From: Rhodocollybia butyracea
Lineage: Eukaryota > Basidiomycota > Agaricomycetes > Agaricales > Omphalotaceae
DNA: 24,810 nt
Direction: 5' to 3'
Assembly: GCA_015501585.1 (NCBI GenBank)
Contig: JADNRY010000827.1
Span: 1-24,810, forward strand
A program made the position numbers and the translations under genes. Of the stretch, positions 1-10,557 are shown piece after piece; positions within the stretch are counted from its first letter, which is position 1; every line of letters begins with the position of its first letter. A model generated the notes under the pieces. That model ran no database searches and was not told where the DNA came from. It saw nothing but the letters and a program-made list of their open reading frames with translations.

Positions 1-637
1 AAACACCACAGCAGCGTTGATGCTCCATTAAAATTAAAGGTTCTGTCTCATCAGCGCTTCCACCTTCAGAGGCTGTGTCCTACATAAAGTTGGCGAGTGA
101 TCTATAGCTAAGTCACCCGACCGGCTGGCCTAAACCGACCGACCAACCCTACCCATGTCACTGCGCAAAAATTGCTGATAGAGGAAGTGACACTATGTGC
201 GAAGACCATCTGAAGGCAGCTGAGGCCATGAATGATATACAAGTTTGCATTGCTTCCCCTGTGAACAAACGTATAGAGTCTGCCTAGTAAGGGAGACACT
301 GAATGGTCCAGCCCTCGAGCTTCAGAACTTTTGCACCTTTGACGCTCCCTGCCTCTATGCTCGAATGACGGTGTAGCGAAACACCACAATATCTCTGCGT
401 GAACTCTTCCTTGAGTGAGCAAACCTTCGCCTTGCTAATTCCAGTTCATGGTGGAATTATCGATACAGTCGATCGGTGCCGACCGCTCAGTCAAGCTCCA
501 ACTTTCCGAGATCAAGAATATTCGGAGAAGACCACAAGTAGCGTTTTAACGTAAGATCTACGCTAATCCAGAAAACAGGATCCTTAGATGAGATTTTGAG
601 ACCAAGCGCCGTCCCATAAGGGAAAAGGGCCTCCCCT
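1..637. other. Intergenic, no supported gene
   Basis: I see no codon pattern, splice structure or recognisable protein on either strand. The longest open frame (minus strand, about 108-422) is rich in His, Ser and Cys, with no family resemblance, and looks like chance. The stretch may hold the 3' untranslated part of the possible minus-strand exon that ends at 638. Confidence 0.4.
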
Positions 638-867
638 TCACTCCCATCTTCTCTCCAGTGGCACATCCCGGTTCATAGGGCGGCAAATTATCAAAATTGA
701 CTGGCCGTATAACATCGCATCATCTTTGTGGTTTGCAAGGACTCCGAGCTTGAAGTAGCATCCATCATTTGCCATATCGTTAGGGAATTCCATGGAAGGT
801 TTGATGGATGCACCTTGCCAATCCAATAGTCCATGAGGCGTAGCTCGACCTTCTCGTGCCAGTGGGA
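638..867 (-). CDS. Possible C-terminal exon of an unrecognised protein
   Basis: On the minus strand an acceptor-like TTTCTAG is followed by 76 codons ending in TGA at 638-640. The peptide contains DGCYFKLGVLANHKDD and ends ICRPMNRDVPLERRWE. Its mix of hydrophobic, polar and charged residues is protein-like, but I cannot name a family and find no convincing upstream exon at 868-1100. It may be the tail of a decayed gene or a chance open frame. Confidence 0.22.
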
Positions 868-1620
868 CTAGAAAATCATTGAATTAGAGCTCCGGACGCT
901 TGGGCGTAAGGCAGGCAGCTAGAGTTAAGTGATTTTGTGGTGATAAAGTCACGGTCAGCTAGGGAAATGCACATATTGAGTAAGGACCAGGTCAAAATTC
1001 TTTCTACAGTGATATGGGTTCTGGAGAACTATTTTGTCCATCAGTGTCATTATGAGCTAAAGCGCTGAAGGTCGGTGGCGTTTTTACATAGTCTTCGTGT
1101 CCGGCAAGTACATCTTGACTTTCTCTCCAAGACCTCAGACTTCAGTACGTGCATTACTTACGGGGTCCTTGATTAGCATGTGCGCCGTACTAGCAGCAAA
1201 GACGATCATTGGTTGGACCAATGCTATACACTTACAAGCGAAAGAGATTATGGCGATCCCTTATCGATCGGAAGGTTGAGTAAAGCAAGGTAAAGCATAG
1301 AGATCCGAGCTCGGCGGGATAGTGGATGGGGATTACACTGACGGATTTCTTCTACAGAGCTAACGGCCTGTGTGTGCGCCGAGCGCATGATCCCAAAAAA
1401 CGAGAGATAATTCTGAGGAATCATTAAGGAAGCAAAAGGCTGTAATTTGTAGGTTCTTATGGGTCCCTGCCGCTTCTCTCCCAGGTCATTTCCTTTTGCG
1501 ACCCCATTTGGACAGTTTCGGATCATACTTCGGTCCTCGATCGGGTTTTTCGGATCGGCATTGTCAGGGGTAATTTTGGGCGCTCACTTGGTACCTTGTT
1601 TGCTTTTAAACGCTCGTTAT

Positions 1621-3927
1621 ATGAAGAAATACTCTCTGTTACTTTTCCTTGCTCGCAGAGCTCTTGCTGTTCCATTCAAATCATTTATTACTACCTACGT
1701 CTCGGACGACAAGCCCAGTCTACCGCATGATGATACACCGGAAGTTGGTTCGCCAGAGTTTTGGTACAAAATGGGAATCAGCGTTGGGCTGGTGCTTTTA
1801 GGCGGAGTATTTGCTGGGTAAGTCTTTCCTATGAACTTTCGTGAACAAGTGTAACGAGCTTGTAGATTGACGCTTGGGCTTATGGGTCTGGACGAGCTGC
1901 ATTTGCGGGTGCTAGCCGCGTCGTCTGATAACCAGGAGGAGAAAGAGAATGCGAGAAAGGGTGTGTAGCGTGTCTTGCGCCTAGATATCCACCTAAGCCT
2001 CTCCAGTTCTTAAACTAATGAAGAAAGGAAGACATTGGGTTCTAGTAGTGCGTGCTCTGATAGAATTTGTGATTGACTTGTGTGGCTAATTCATGATAGG
2101 TTCTTTTACTCGGCAACGTGGTTAGTGCTGCTTCCCATAGTGGCCACGAGGAGAGGAATTTCCTAATGCTTCAACAGATTATCAACGAAAGTTTACCCAT
2201 ATTTCTGGACGGAGCGGCATGTCTCTACATTCAATACCACTGCTGTTCTCTAACAGACACTCTTAGATTGGAGGAGGAATTGCTGCTGTTGTTATATCTA
2301 CTACCGCCATCGGTGAGCTAGTATGCCGACTATTTTCACTTCTCTGCTCTGACTTTGTATTATAGTTATTTTCGGGTATGTGGTCGTGTGATTCTCGCGA
2401 TTTACTAATAGGATTGATTTTACTTCTCAGCGAGTACGTTCCACCAATCTAACTGTTGTGGAGCTCTGGCTTAACAAGGTGTTTCTAGAATCATTCCTCA
2501 AGCCGTCAGCGTCCGCTATGGTCTCTCGATAGGCGCACGATGCGCTCCCTTCGTCCTCACCCTTATGTGGATCATGTGTCAGTCCATTCTTCTCGGAGTT
2601 TCTCAAACTGACTTTTCTTGATGCAGCACCTATCGCCTACCCGATTGCTAAACTTCTCGATAGGGTGCTCGGCGCTAACGAAGCACATACCTACAAGAAA
2701 GCCGAACTGAAATCGTTTTTACAATTCCACCGTACGGGAGAAGAACCATTAAGAGACGATGAGATTAGCATTTTGAACGGGGTGCTAGAGTTGAACACCA
2801 AGAGAGCGGAAAGCATTATGACGCCTATGAATGTTTGTCTTTGATCTCTTGGTTTCCTTTTCTGAGATTGATGTGGCTTCCCTGAAGGATGTAGTCAAGC
2901 TCAGTGCCGACACGATACTTGACCATAAAACTTTGGATGCAATGTATGATTTACTCTGGTTACGTCGCACGACCTAGGCTCATTGTTACGTTTTTAGCCT
3001 CTCAAGTGGATATTCTCGATTTCCAATACACGAGCCAGGTAATCCGCTGGCTTTTGTCGGGCTCTTGCTCATCAAAAAGGTACGTGTAAATCATATCTCA
3101 TATCTTCTTTCAGTAACTTCGACTCTGTTAGCTTCTGCAATACGATCCCTCAAAAGCTCTTCCAATCTCCAGTTTCCCATTGTCCATCTTGCCAGAGGCA
3201 CCGCTAACAATAAATTGCTTCCAGGCATTAGACTATTTGTATAATTTCTATCTTCGCATCTTCTCTTCAATGCTAATGATGCATGCTTAGTCAAACAGGT
3301 CGTGCGCATCTCCTTCTAATCAGCTCCACGCCTGGGTATGCTGGTGGTGCTATCGGTGTCGTCACTTTGGAAGACATTATCGAGGTCGGTTCCCCATCGC
3401 ACGGTCCTCTGTCGCTAACTAGTTGGTTAGGAAATAATATCTGAAGAAATAGTCGACGAGACAGATCGATATGAAGATAACGTGAGCAAGAGACGAGCAA
3501 AACGCGCTACAACTGCGAATATCATGAGAGGGTACGTAATCCAAAACAATTTTTCTCAACGTCTAACCCACCCTTTCGCCCTTCGCCCTTTTTCCCCCTA
3601 CCTTACACTTATCACCCCAGAATCGTCGAACGTGAACGCAAGCGGGACTCCATTGGCTCATACACTTCCATAACTAACCTTAACGGCGCCGCAGGCCACC
3701 TCAACTTTGGGTCCATCGAATCCAACCTCAGCAACCTAGTTCCCAATATCGCTGCCGGTGTCGACGAGCGAGCTCCGTTACTCGGAGGTCGGTCTTCGAC
3801 CGCGACTTCCGCTGTGACGATTACCGCGAGGGATTATGCGCATATTCTGCATAGTCGAGAGGACGGTGCTGCGACCCCTTCGAGGACCCTCAGTGAGAAT
3901 GGTGGGCAATCGTATGGGGAGAGATAG
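1621..3927 (+). CDS. CNNM/Mam3-family DUF21-CBS membrane protein
   Basis: Spliced from 16 exons this gives about 497 aa with no frame break: 1621-1817, 1866-1960, 2007-2047, 2100-2120, 2178-2216, 2267-2312, 2366-2375, 2431-2433, 2489-2577, 2627-2832, 2888-2943, 2998-3079, 3132-3238, 3291-3384, 3431-3531, 3621-3927. A DUF21 membrane domain comes first ([44 protein letters not shown]). A linker with [13 protein letters not shown] leads to a CBS pair ([59 protein letters not shown]) and a polar tail with DERAPLLGG. Yeast Mam3 and animal CNNM proteins act in divalent-metal handling at vacuolar or plasma membranes; that role is taken from the family. The fifth intron (2217-2266) is GC-AG, forced by frame. 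The start at 1621 fits usual N termini; an in-frame ATG at 1459 would add 54 aa with a hydrophobic stretch. Confidence 0.93.
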
Positions 3928-4423
3928 GACGAGGGAAGCTAGAGGCTGCTTAGTTAACTTGTGTAGAATTTTATCTAGGTGTACGATCTATTCTCTTGGA
4001 TTTTATTGGGCCAGTAGATCGATATGAGGTACCCCATGGCAGAATGTTTCAACTCTCTATTGTGCTCACAGTAGAATGGCACCATCTTCCGTTTGGGCTT
4101 CACGTATCGCTCCCAAAATCTTTAGGTAGAATGATAACTCTAATTGAATCTATGATTACGCCCAATGGTATATAACGTATGGATACAGTTTTTCCTCTAA
4201 TACATATAAGTAACGATCCAAAAGCTATCCAGCCTCGTCAATCGCCAAAAGTCACGTCACGAGCTGATGCTTTTTAGTATTAGCGTAACCCGTGGAGACT
4301 GGTACGGTATATCAGAGACAAGCTATTTGTCGTTCAATCTAGCGGGTAGATCTCGCTGACCCGGATGCCGGTCAAAATTAAAGGTATAAAGGTAAAGGTC
4401 GAAAGCAAGGGAGACCCATTAGT
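3928..4423. other. Convergent intergenic region
   Basis: About 500 bp between the stop of the plus-strand CNNM gene and the end of the minus-strand transporter. It should hold both 3' untranslated regions. It is AT-rich in places, and I see no further coding signal. Confidence 0.5.
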
Positions 4424-6394
4424 ACTACGGACTATGAGCGTACTTCGATCGGCTTCGAAGGATATGGCCCATTTTATTAATGCCTGGCGAAACAACACAT
4501 ATCGTCAGTACTAATCGATAAATCCTATAAAAATAATCAACTCACCCAAACACAGGCATCAAACAAACGAAATCCCAGCCAACACTGCCGACCCCGGTCC
4601 AGCCAACATTAACGAAAAAGCTCCTCCCAAAGAGCGGAAACACGCTGGCAATCGACGAGCGAAACAGGTCATTCCCTGCCAACACTGAAGCTGCGTACAT
4701 CGGGTACGCAGAGGTGATATACATGAGGATGCTCTGGAAGTTGAGGTATATACCGGGAGATACAGCGCGGCGCCGATGACGGGCACGATCCACGGTATAG
4801 TGGCTTTTGAGGTAAAGCCAAAGATAAGGAGGATGTAGGGATGAAGAGGCTTGCGATGAGGCCAATTTCGAGACGGATTTCTGGGGATGGTCTTGGCCTG
4901 CGGCTTTGGCACTGTCGAAGCGGGGTTCGATGTGGTATCGTTGGTATAGAACGTAGAATGTGTACTATAAGGTTTTAGCGTCAGATCATGAAAGTGTTTT
5001 TACGAGTGGAAGAAAGCTTACTGTTATCGCGGCAGACACGAGGAAGGCAAGGAAAGGGAGGCCACTCACTCCGAGGTTGAAATGGTATATGTCGGTGAAA
5101 ACTAGAGGGAACGCTTCAAACCAGAGGTAGAAGATGGCATCTGAGTGTTTTCGTTAGCGTCAGCCAAAAGAAAAGTTGGATGAAAAACTCACAAACGAAG
5201 CCAAGGTATACGTTGGTGAACAAGAGGACTGGCTCTATAGCCAATATAAAAGGCCTCAACAGCGCTTCTTTGAATACTTGAGCGATAGTTTCCCCCTGCG
5301 TATCCTTCTCCCCTTGCGACACCAGCTGCTGGTTCCCCGTCAACTTTCTCAGGCGCTGCGCGCGCTTCAGTAGGATAGCAGGCTCGTACGTTTCCGGTAG
5401 AAGAAGCATCAAGAAGATAAAGCTGAAGGCGGAGAGCCAGACTAGCTCGTACTGCGGCCATCGCCAACCGTTCGCCTGAGCAGCAAATCCGCCGATAACA
5501 GGTCCAGCGATAGGGCCACCTACCGCGCCTATGGCCCATATTCGACGACGTAAGCGACTTGCCGAGAAGGGTAAAGGTCGCCATCGATGCACCGCCTGTA
5601 GCGAGTGCGGGGCTACCAAAGAACCGGTTAGGAAACGAAAAGCGAGGATCGTTTGAATATTGGTTGCGGTGAAGATTGGGATTTGGAAGATGATGAAGAG
5701 GAATAGTGAGGCCATGTAGACGGTGTTTCGACCGAAGACGGGTAACTCTTGTAGAGGAGAGAGGAACATCGGTCCGATTCCATATCCTGCGTGAAAAGAT
5801 TAGTGATTTCTTCTTGAGCAAAAATGAAGAGAGTTGCATACCTAACACGTAGAGTGTCAGGCCTAGCGTAGCGTGAGTTAGAGAAACGTTGAATTCCTCC
5901 ATTATGCCCGGTATTGAAGGCGTATATATGGCGGAACCGATGTACATGGTGAACGTCATAAGACTGATGCTGAAAGCAACAAAAGCTCGCTTTGCAGACG
6001 ACCAATTTCTTTATTGAAACAGATGTTAGGACCTGCTTCATTGATCATTCGTAGGGCCAAACAAAAAAACTAACCTTGGGTTGTCTGGATCGTCATCTCC
6101 ATACCAGCCAACAATATTGGGGTCATCCAAGGATAGTTTTTCATCCAACTCATTCGCGTCCACAACGAGGGTGTCTTCTCTTGCCAATGGTACTGCTTTA
6201 CTGCTCTTTTTATATTCGACGTCACCGCAGAGAGTTGAAGCATCAGACTTGTCCGATACTGGTTTTGAGACTGAAGCAAAATGTGCTGGTACAACGAAGC
6301 CTGGTCGTTGGTCGCTATAAGGCAAAAACTTGCCGTTGGATATAAAGTTGATAAACTGGCCGATGGTGGAATCACGGAGGATATCTGCGACCAT
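4424..6394 (-). pseudogene. MFS transporter, DHA1 drug/polyamine type, frame-disrupted
   Basis: The minus-strand exons are 6075-6394, 5842-6008, 5193-5786, 5022-5140, 4546-4964 and about 4424-4483, with introns of 52-66 nt. A hydrophilic N terminus precedes NWSSAKRAFVAF and MYIGSAIYTPSIPGIMEEF, then GYGIGPMFLSPLQELPVFGR, AIGAVGGPIAGPVIGGFA, a central loop, FTDIYHFNLGVSGLPFLAF, YAASVLAGNDLFRSSIASVF and a basic end with GHILRSRSK. This order is that of the 12-helix DHA1 H+-antiporters (Tpo/Flu1-like), which export drugs and polyamines at the plasma membrane. The frame is broken: homology jumps frame near 5624, 5580, 5543, 4884, 4830 and 4754, each fixed by one lost base. Further breaks lie near 4603 and 4562. 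The three losses in the third exon sum to a full codon. This is either a decaying gene or homopolymer sequencing error. The exact last codons are uncertain. Confidence 0.82.
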
Positions 6395-6604
6395 TGTTCT
6401 GCAAGTCGGGGGTAGCGGAGGAGGATGGGGGAGACATGTTTAGCAGAACAGGATTTATAGGTCGAAAACAGAAGAGCTGATTCATCGTGTAGTAGAATAA
6501 GTTTGCTGAGTGTAGTCGTTGCTGAGCAAGAAAGTGATGATTCATGCAATCTACTCATCCAGCGCCAATCAATAATATCGCGTAGGATTGGTCATAGCTC
6601 CTGG

Positions 6605-6781
6605 ACGATTCCCATTCCGGCCGAGAGAGCTGCAAACTTCAAGGAAAGCTTCTAGGTGTTTGGCTTGTATCCCATGCCGCATATAGCAAAGACTAATAGA
6701 GACAAGACGCGAGATTATGGTAGTCGAAGTACTGCGTTGTATTCGGGACCCGGAGAAACTCATAAGCTTATCTCAACCGCC
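6605..6781. repeat. Diverged direct repeat, copy A
   Basis: Shares an ordered series of short blocks with 7263-7385: GATTCC-CATTC-GG, then GCAAACTTCAA, then GGAGAAACTC-TAAGCTTATCTCAACC-GCC. The blocks keep order and rough spacing, so this is an old duplication, not chance. Copy B lies just upstream of the secreted-protein gene at 7591, so the unit is probably that gene's 5' flank. Confidence 0.55.
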
Positions 6782-6850
6782 ATTGAATCATTGAGTCAAC
6801 CGTCACCGTATCATCTACTCGGACACTCCTTCCTTCCTTTCTTCCTCAGC

Positions 6851-6913
6851 AAGTTCTTGGCAATATCGACTCTAGTCATTTACAATCAGTTACTCACATA
6901 AGCTATTCTTGTT
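6851..6913. repeat. Diverged direct repeat of the 3' flank at 8941
   Basis: AAGTTCTTGGCAATATCGAC followed by a CACATAAGCTATTCTTGTTC block matches 8941-8995 (AAGTTCTTGACAATATCGAC with CACACAAGCTATTCCTGTTC). The match at 8941 lies about 65 bp past the stop of the 7591-8876 gene. Here the block follows copy A of the 5'-flank repeat directly, with no coding sequence between. Confidence 0.6.
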
Positions 6914-7262
6914 CGGAACCTCGACTTGAAAAGATTCTTATTCAGTTCTGAGGGACCATCCGAGTTGGCCAACTCTCTGCGCTGTCGAATAATCGTGCGC
7001 TTTTTTTGTTATTGATCACATTGCAACTGAGCTACTTCGTTAGTGATACTCGCAGGGAGCGTTATCTCCCATAGTTTAACATCTGAACACTATCATCTTG
7101 AAAGTATACGGCATTGATGCAGCACCTTGAAAGAACTGAAGACGGATAGCTTCTCCTGAAGCTCTCTGAAAAGGAGGAAGAGGGAGCCAAAGGGGACTTG
7201 AAAACAAATACTACACACTTCCCACGGCCCCTGCGTCGAAGCTCGAAGCGGATGATTCCTTG

Positions 7263-7385
7263 ATGATTCCATTCTGGCAGAGCAAACTTCAAAGTAAACT
7301 TTTGAGTATATGGCGCGCACAGATAACACATAAGAAGACACAAGGAGAAACTCTTAAGCTTATCTCAGGCTTATCTCAACCCGCC
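7263..7385. repeat. Diverged direct repeat, copy B
   Basis: Partner of 6605-6781. It contains an extra internal doubling of GGCTTATCTCAA near its end. It ends about 100 bp before the TATA box of the gene at 7591. Confidence 0.55.
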
Positions 7386-7488
7386 GTTACCGCATCCCGC
7401 ACATTTCCAAAATCAAACCCTGGCCGTTACGGATAAGGATAAGGATTACTCGCTGTGGAATGCTGTGCGTTGGGGCGCTACGGGTCCT

Positions 7489-7496
7489 TATAAAAA
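7489..7496 (+). promoter_or_regulatory. TATA box of the 7591 secreted-protein gene
   Basis: TATAAAAA lies 95 bp before the ATG at 7591. The spacing allows a transcription start near 7520 and a 5' leader of about 70 nt. No other TATA-like octamer is closer on this strand. Confidence 0.6.
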
Positions 7497-7590
7497 GTGG
7501 CTGGAAATGTCCCAGTAAGCAGCCGGTTCAGTGTCCGTTCGAATACCGCTTGCTGGTCAAGCCATCACTCTATAATTCTCAAACTTGAAA

Positions 7591-8876
7591 ATGCGCTCGG
7601 GCTCTCTCCTTCTCTTTACGCTCATACCAAGCTCCATACTTGCTGCGTCCCCTATACCAGTGAAATCACCAGAATTTACACCAGCCATAGCATCGGGATT
7701 ATCGTCAGCGGTTCCACCTGTAAGTGTTTGCTTGCAGCCCGTACTATTATACCCACTACCCACATCTTTCCAGAAAAATCCCACTGTGACCCTCCTTGAT
7801 GGCGAAACAGGTGAAATCTCAAACACTGGCACATTTCCCAGCCCTCAACTTCAATACTCCCTAACTCAAACGATCTTCGTTGACGTCTTCCGTATGCCAC
7901 AAAAATCTATGGAGAAATCTATGAAGCCGATATACAAGGGTTTATATAATCCATTACCACCGAAACGCCGGAAATGGATTTATTTCAAAATCACAGGATT
8001 TCCAGGGTGTCCTACGGAAGAGCACCCATGTTTTGGGTGGATGGCAATGGGCCGTGAGTACCTGCTCCCAGATCTAGTTTCCTTGTGCTCATCATATATG
8101 CTCCGCAAGTTTCCAAGTGGCGAAACAAATCGAGAATCTATGGGCAGAAGTATATTGGCATTAGCTCAGGCAAGCCAGCCCGGGGGTATTTCCTAGGCGA
8201 GGGGGGAAAACCTATAAACAGAGGGACACCCGCTATAACAGCCCTGTACCAAAAAGAATGGTACAAGCTTTTGGAAGGGCACAAATTGAACTTTATGATC
8301 CATGCTCCACCTAGCGTGACCTTCATTGGAATTGACGGTAAACCATTGACTGGCGTCGGGCAAAAGGTACCTGAAGCAGACCTCACCAAAGTGATCAATG
8401 GAGCATTGCGTAGGGACTCGGAGCACCGAGTGGCCTTCCACGGTCGATATGACCCAGTTGGAGGAAGTCAGCAATGGGTTTATTTCAAGCTCATTGCCCC
8501 GGACTGGGAGTGTACTGAGGAGAGTCCATGTTTTGGGTGGATAGCACAAGGTCGTGAGTACATGCTACTAAATCTGCTTTTCTTTACGTTCCTCATATAT
8601 GCTTTGCTAGACTCGGAGGATGGTCAGTCTTTCCATGGCTGCCACTTCAATAATCATGCACAAACATATGTGGGCATTGTGAAACCACACGCAGGCATCC
8701 CTTCGTTCACACACATTGGGAGCTATCCTGGGACTCCAATTCTTGATGACCAGTATGCTGTAGCGGATGTAGCCGCAGACATGCTAGGAGGCCTATCACA
8801 TACTCTGCCGGCGCAGGAAATGACCTGGGTGTGTATGATGGACAAGTTTCAGATGGATTGGTCGGAGTATCACTAG
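7591..8876 (+). CDS. Secreted protein with two tandem PCFGW modules, unknown function
   Basis: Four exons (7591-7719, 7774-8053, 8110-8553, 8611-8876) give about 372 aa. The N terminus MRSGSLLLFTLIPSSILAAS is a clear signal peptide. The rest holds two related modules. Module 1 has PTVTLLDGETGEISNTG, then WIYFKITGFPGC and CPTEEHPCFGW. Module 2 has PSVTFIGIDGKPLTGVG, then WVYFKLIAPDWEC and CTEESPCFGW. The two cysteines of each module probably pair. Each module ends in a similar GTGAGTAC intron, so exon and intron were copied together. A final part (SFHGCHFNNHAQTYVG) stands alone. I do not recognise the family; an extracellular or cell-wall role is inferred from the signal peptide only. Intron 1 (54 nt) is open in frame, so a retained form of about 390 aa is possible. 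Confidence 0.75.
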
Positions 8877-8940
8877 TAGTGGTAAGATGTACGGTACCTT
8901 TTACTCACGCTGAAATGGCATCGCTGTCGGAACAAATCTG

Positions 8941-8995
8941 AAGTTCTTGACAATATCGACTTTAGGTAACGTACTTACACAAGCTATTCCTGTTC
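8941..8995. repeat. Diverged direct repeat, partner of 6851-6913
   Basis: Lies in the 3' flank of the two-module secreted gene. It shares the AATATCGACT and AAGCTATTC-TGTTC blocks with 6851-6913. Confidence 0.6.
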
Positions 8996-9096
8996 ACTTC
9001 TTATGGGACTTCGACTCGAGCTACTTGAAAGAGCGAGTTAGCCGCATGAGCTAATTCTGTAGGCAATTTCCTTCTAAATTAAAATAGGAATGCTTT

Positions 9097-10137
9097 TCAG
9101 GCGGTAGTTGAATCTGGGTCTACAGTCATACTAGATGTCTCTACAACTCTGTACAGACCAAAAGGTTTTCCTGGTGAATTCCTGATAGCCTCAGCTTCCT
9201 CCCACATGTCCATCTCTTCGTCATCTCGGGCTCGCGCTCCCCATTGCCTAATATAATGTGGGTCGTCGAGAATTCCCCGCCACATAACGTTTCCGAATCG
9301 TTTAGGATATTTTGTGTACCCCGAAAAAGAAAAGACGATACGAGGATCCGAAAACCCCACGCAAGCATTCTGAATCCTCTCTGGTCTATCCATATCTTGA
9401 TCATTTCCGAAAATGATGCAGACGACAATCGAATCGCTCAGAGACAATTTCTGCTGCAGGTTTTCCAAGTGAGGGGAGAGAGGATACCCGCCGTCGATGA
9501 TCAGCGATAAATGTGTCAAATTGGGTAGACACTCGAGTCCCGTAAGATTGTCAAAATTCTCTTCATCCCATAACTCCAGATGAGTTACGTTCTGGAAAAG
9601 TGGAAGCCCAAAAAGGTGGCTGCCATCACGGTGCTGAATCCAACCAAAATTGTATCGTAGTTTTGTAGGACGGGGTCCACTCGAGCCCAAGCCTTCTAGA
9701 TCGGCGTCCAATGGGAAGCAGTCTATCCAACCATCAATAGCCATTGTCTGGATATTCGTACACATAGAAAATATTGCGCGCAAGTCAGAGAGATCGTTGC
9801 TGAACTTGACCTCCGAAGTGATGCACAGTGTCTTTACCCAGCCGGATCTGCAGCCACTGTATTGTATGGCATGGCGGAAGTCTTCAGCAGATTCTTGTCG
9901 GTCCAAAACCACACAATGATATAAAGCCTGCTCAACCCTATGAACTAGATCAGTACAATCTTCCATTAAAAATGAGTCTGTATTTACTCACAATAAATGT
10001 AGGCTTCGGGATATAGTGATGAGCTCTAATGCTCTTTTGGGTACCATTTCGAGCATTATCTCTATAATGTGGCAAGAAATCTCGAAAGGAAGCTCTGGAA
10101 AAGGTTTACCGGGGTCGCTGGCTACCATGCTGGTCAT
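9097..10137 (-). CDS. F-box-like protein with LRR-like repeats
   Basis: Two exons on the minus strand (9992-10137 and 9097-9937) join across a 54-nt GTGAGT...CATAG intron to give 328 aa without a break. The upstream F-box-like helix PELPFEISCHIIEIMLEM (about residues 15-32) continues into VPKRALELITISRSLHLLVEQALYHCVVLD after splicing. This is the usual start of the large Agaricomycete F-box families. Further on, NVTHLELWDE and LPNLTHLSLIIDGGYPL read as short leucine-rich repeats. The C terminus is acidic around RARDDEEMDMWEEAEA. Such proteins usually present targets to SCF ubiquitin ligases; the target is unknown. Start choice: ATG at 10137 or the in-frame ATG 9 nt further in. Splicing at the nearer CTAG acceptor would put a stop in frame, so the CATAG acceptor is preferred. 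Confidence 0.82.
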
Positions 10138-10526
10138 GGTTACAAGTCAAGAGCCTAGCTCGGGCACATCTGCACAGCATCGGGAACTTTCACTATTCGT
10201 AACGGCACATGATCGTAGTAGCCGGAGGCAGGTCTTGGGGAGGTGGTTTGGAACGCGATAACGCACTAGTCAATGGAAGGGTGTTACAGACGGGATGGCC
10301 AGAAAAGCGGAGGCGGGGCGGAACGTATTAAGGTCGAACTCGGGAAGGAAGCAAGGATTTATTACGGCATGGTCCAAGAGTCAAACAACGTCGAACAACG
10401 GATCCAGAGCTAGAAATTATCTCTGTGTCGGAAGAGACAGGCAATTGGGAGGGAATAGCCCTTTGATGTCAGTGATGCATCTGACGTGAAGTTTGAGAGG
10501 TACACCAGCGAGGTGAACGGTAGTAA

Positions 10527-10557
10527 GTACCCGAAGCATTTATTGCTGCTCGGGTAC
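10527..10557. repeat. Short inverted repeat
   Basis: GTACCCGA at 10527-10534 pairs with TCGGGTAC at 10550-10557. An inner AGCA/TGCT pair extends the stem past a 2-nt bulge. It could be a terminator-like or protein-binding hairpin; no adjacent gene explains it. Confidence 0.5.

Noticed and set aside
108..422. Minus-strand open frame of 104 codons
   Set aside because: No family resemblance, irregular composition, no splice or promoter support.
1459..1620. Start of the CNNM-type gene at ATG 1459
   Set aside because: Possible, but the extra 54 residues do not resemble the family N terminus; ATG 1621 gives a more typical protein. Left open in the feature note.
6070..6558. Minus-strand open frame of 162 codons overlapping the transporter start
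   Set aside because: It is out of frame with exon 1 of the transporter, whose protein matches the family N terminus and splices cleanly into NWSSAKR.
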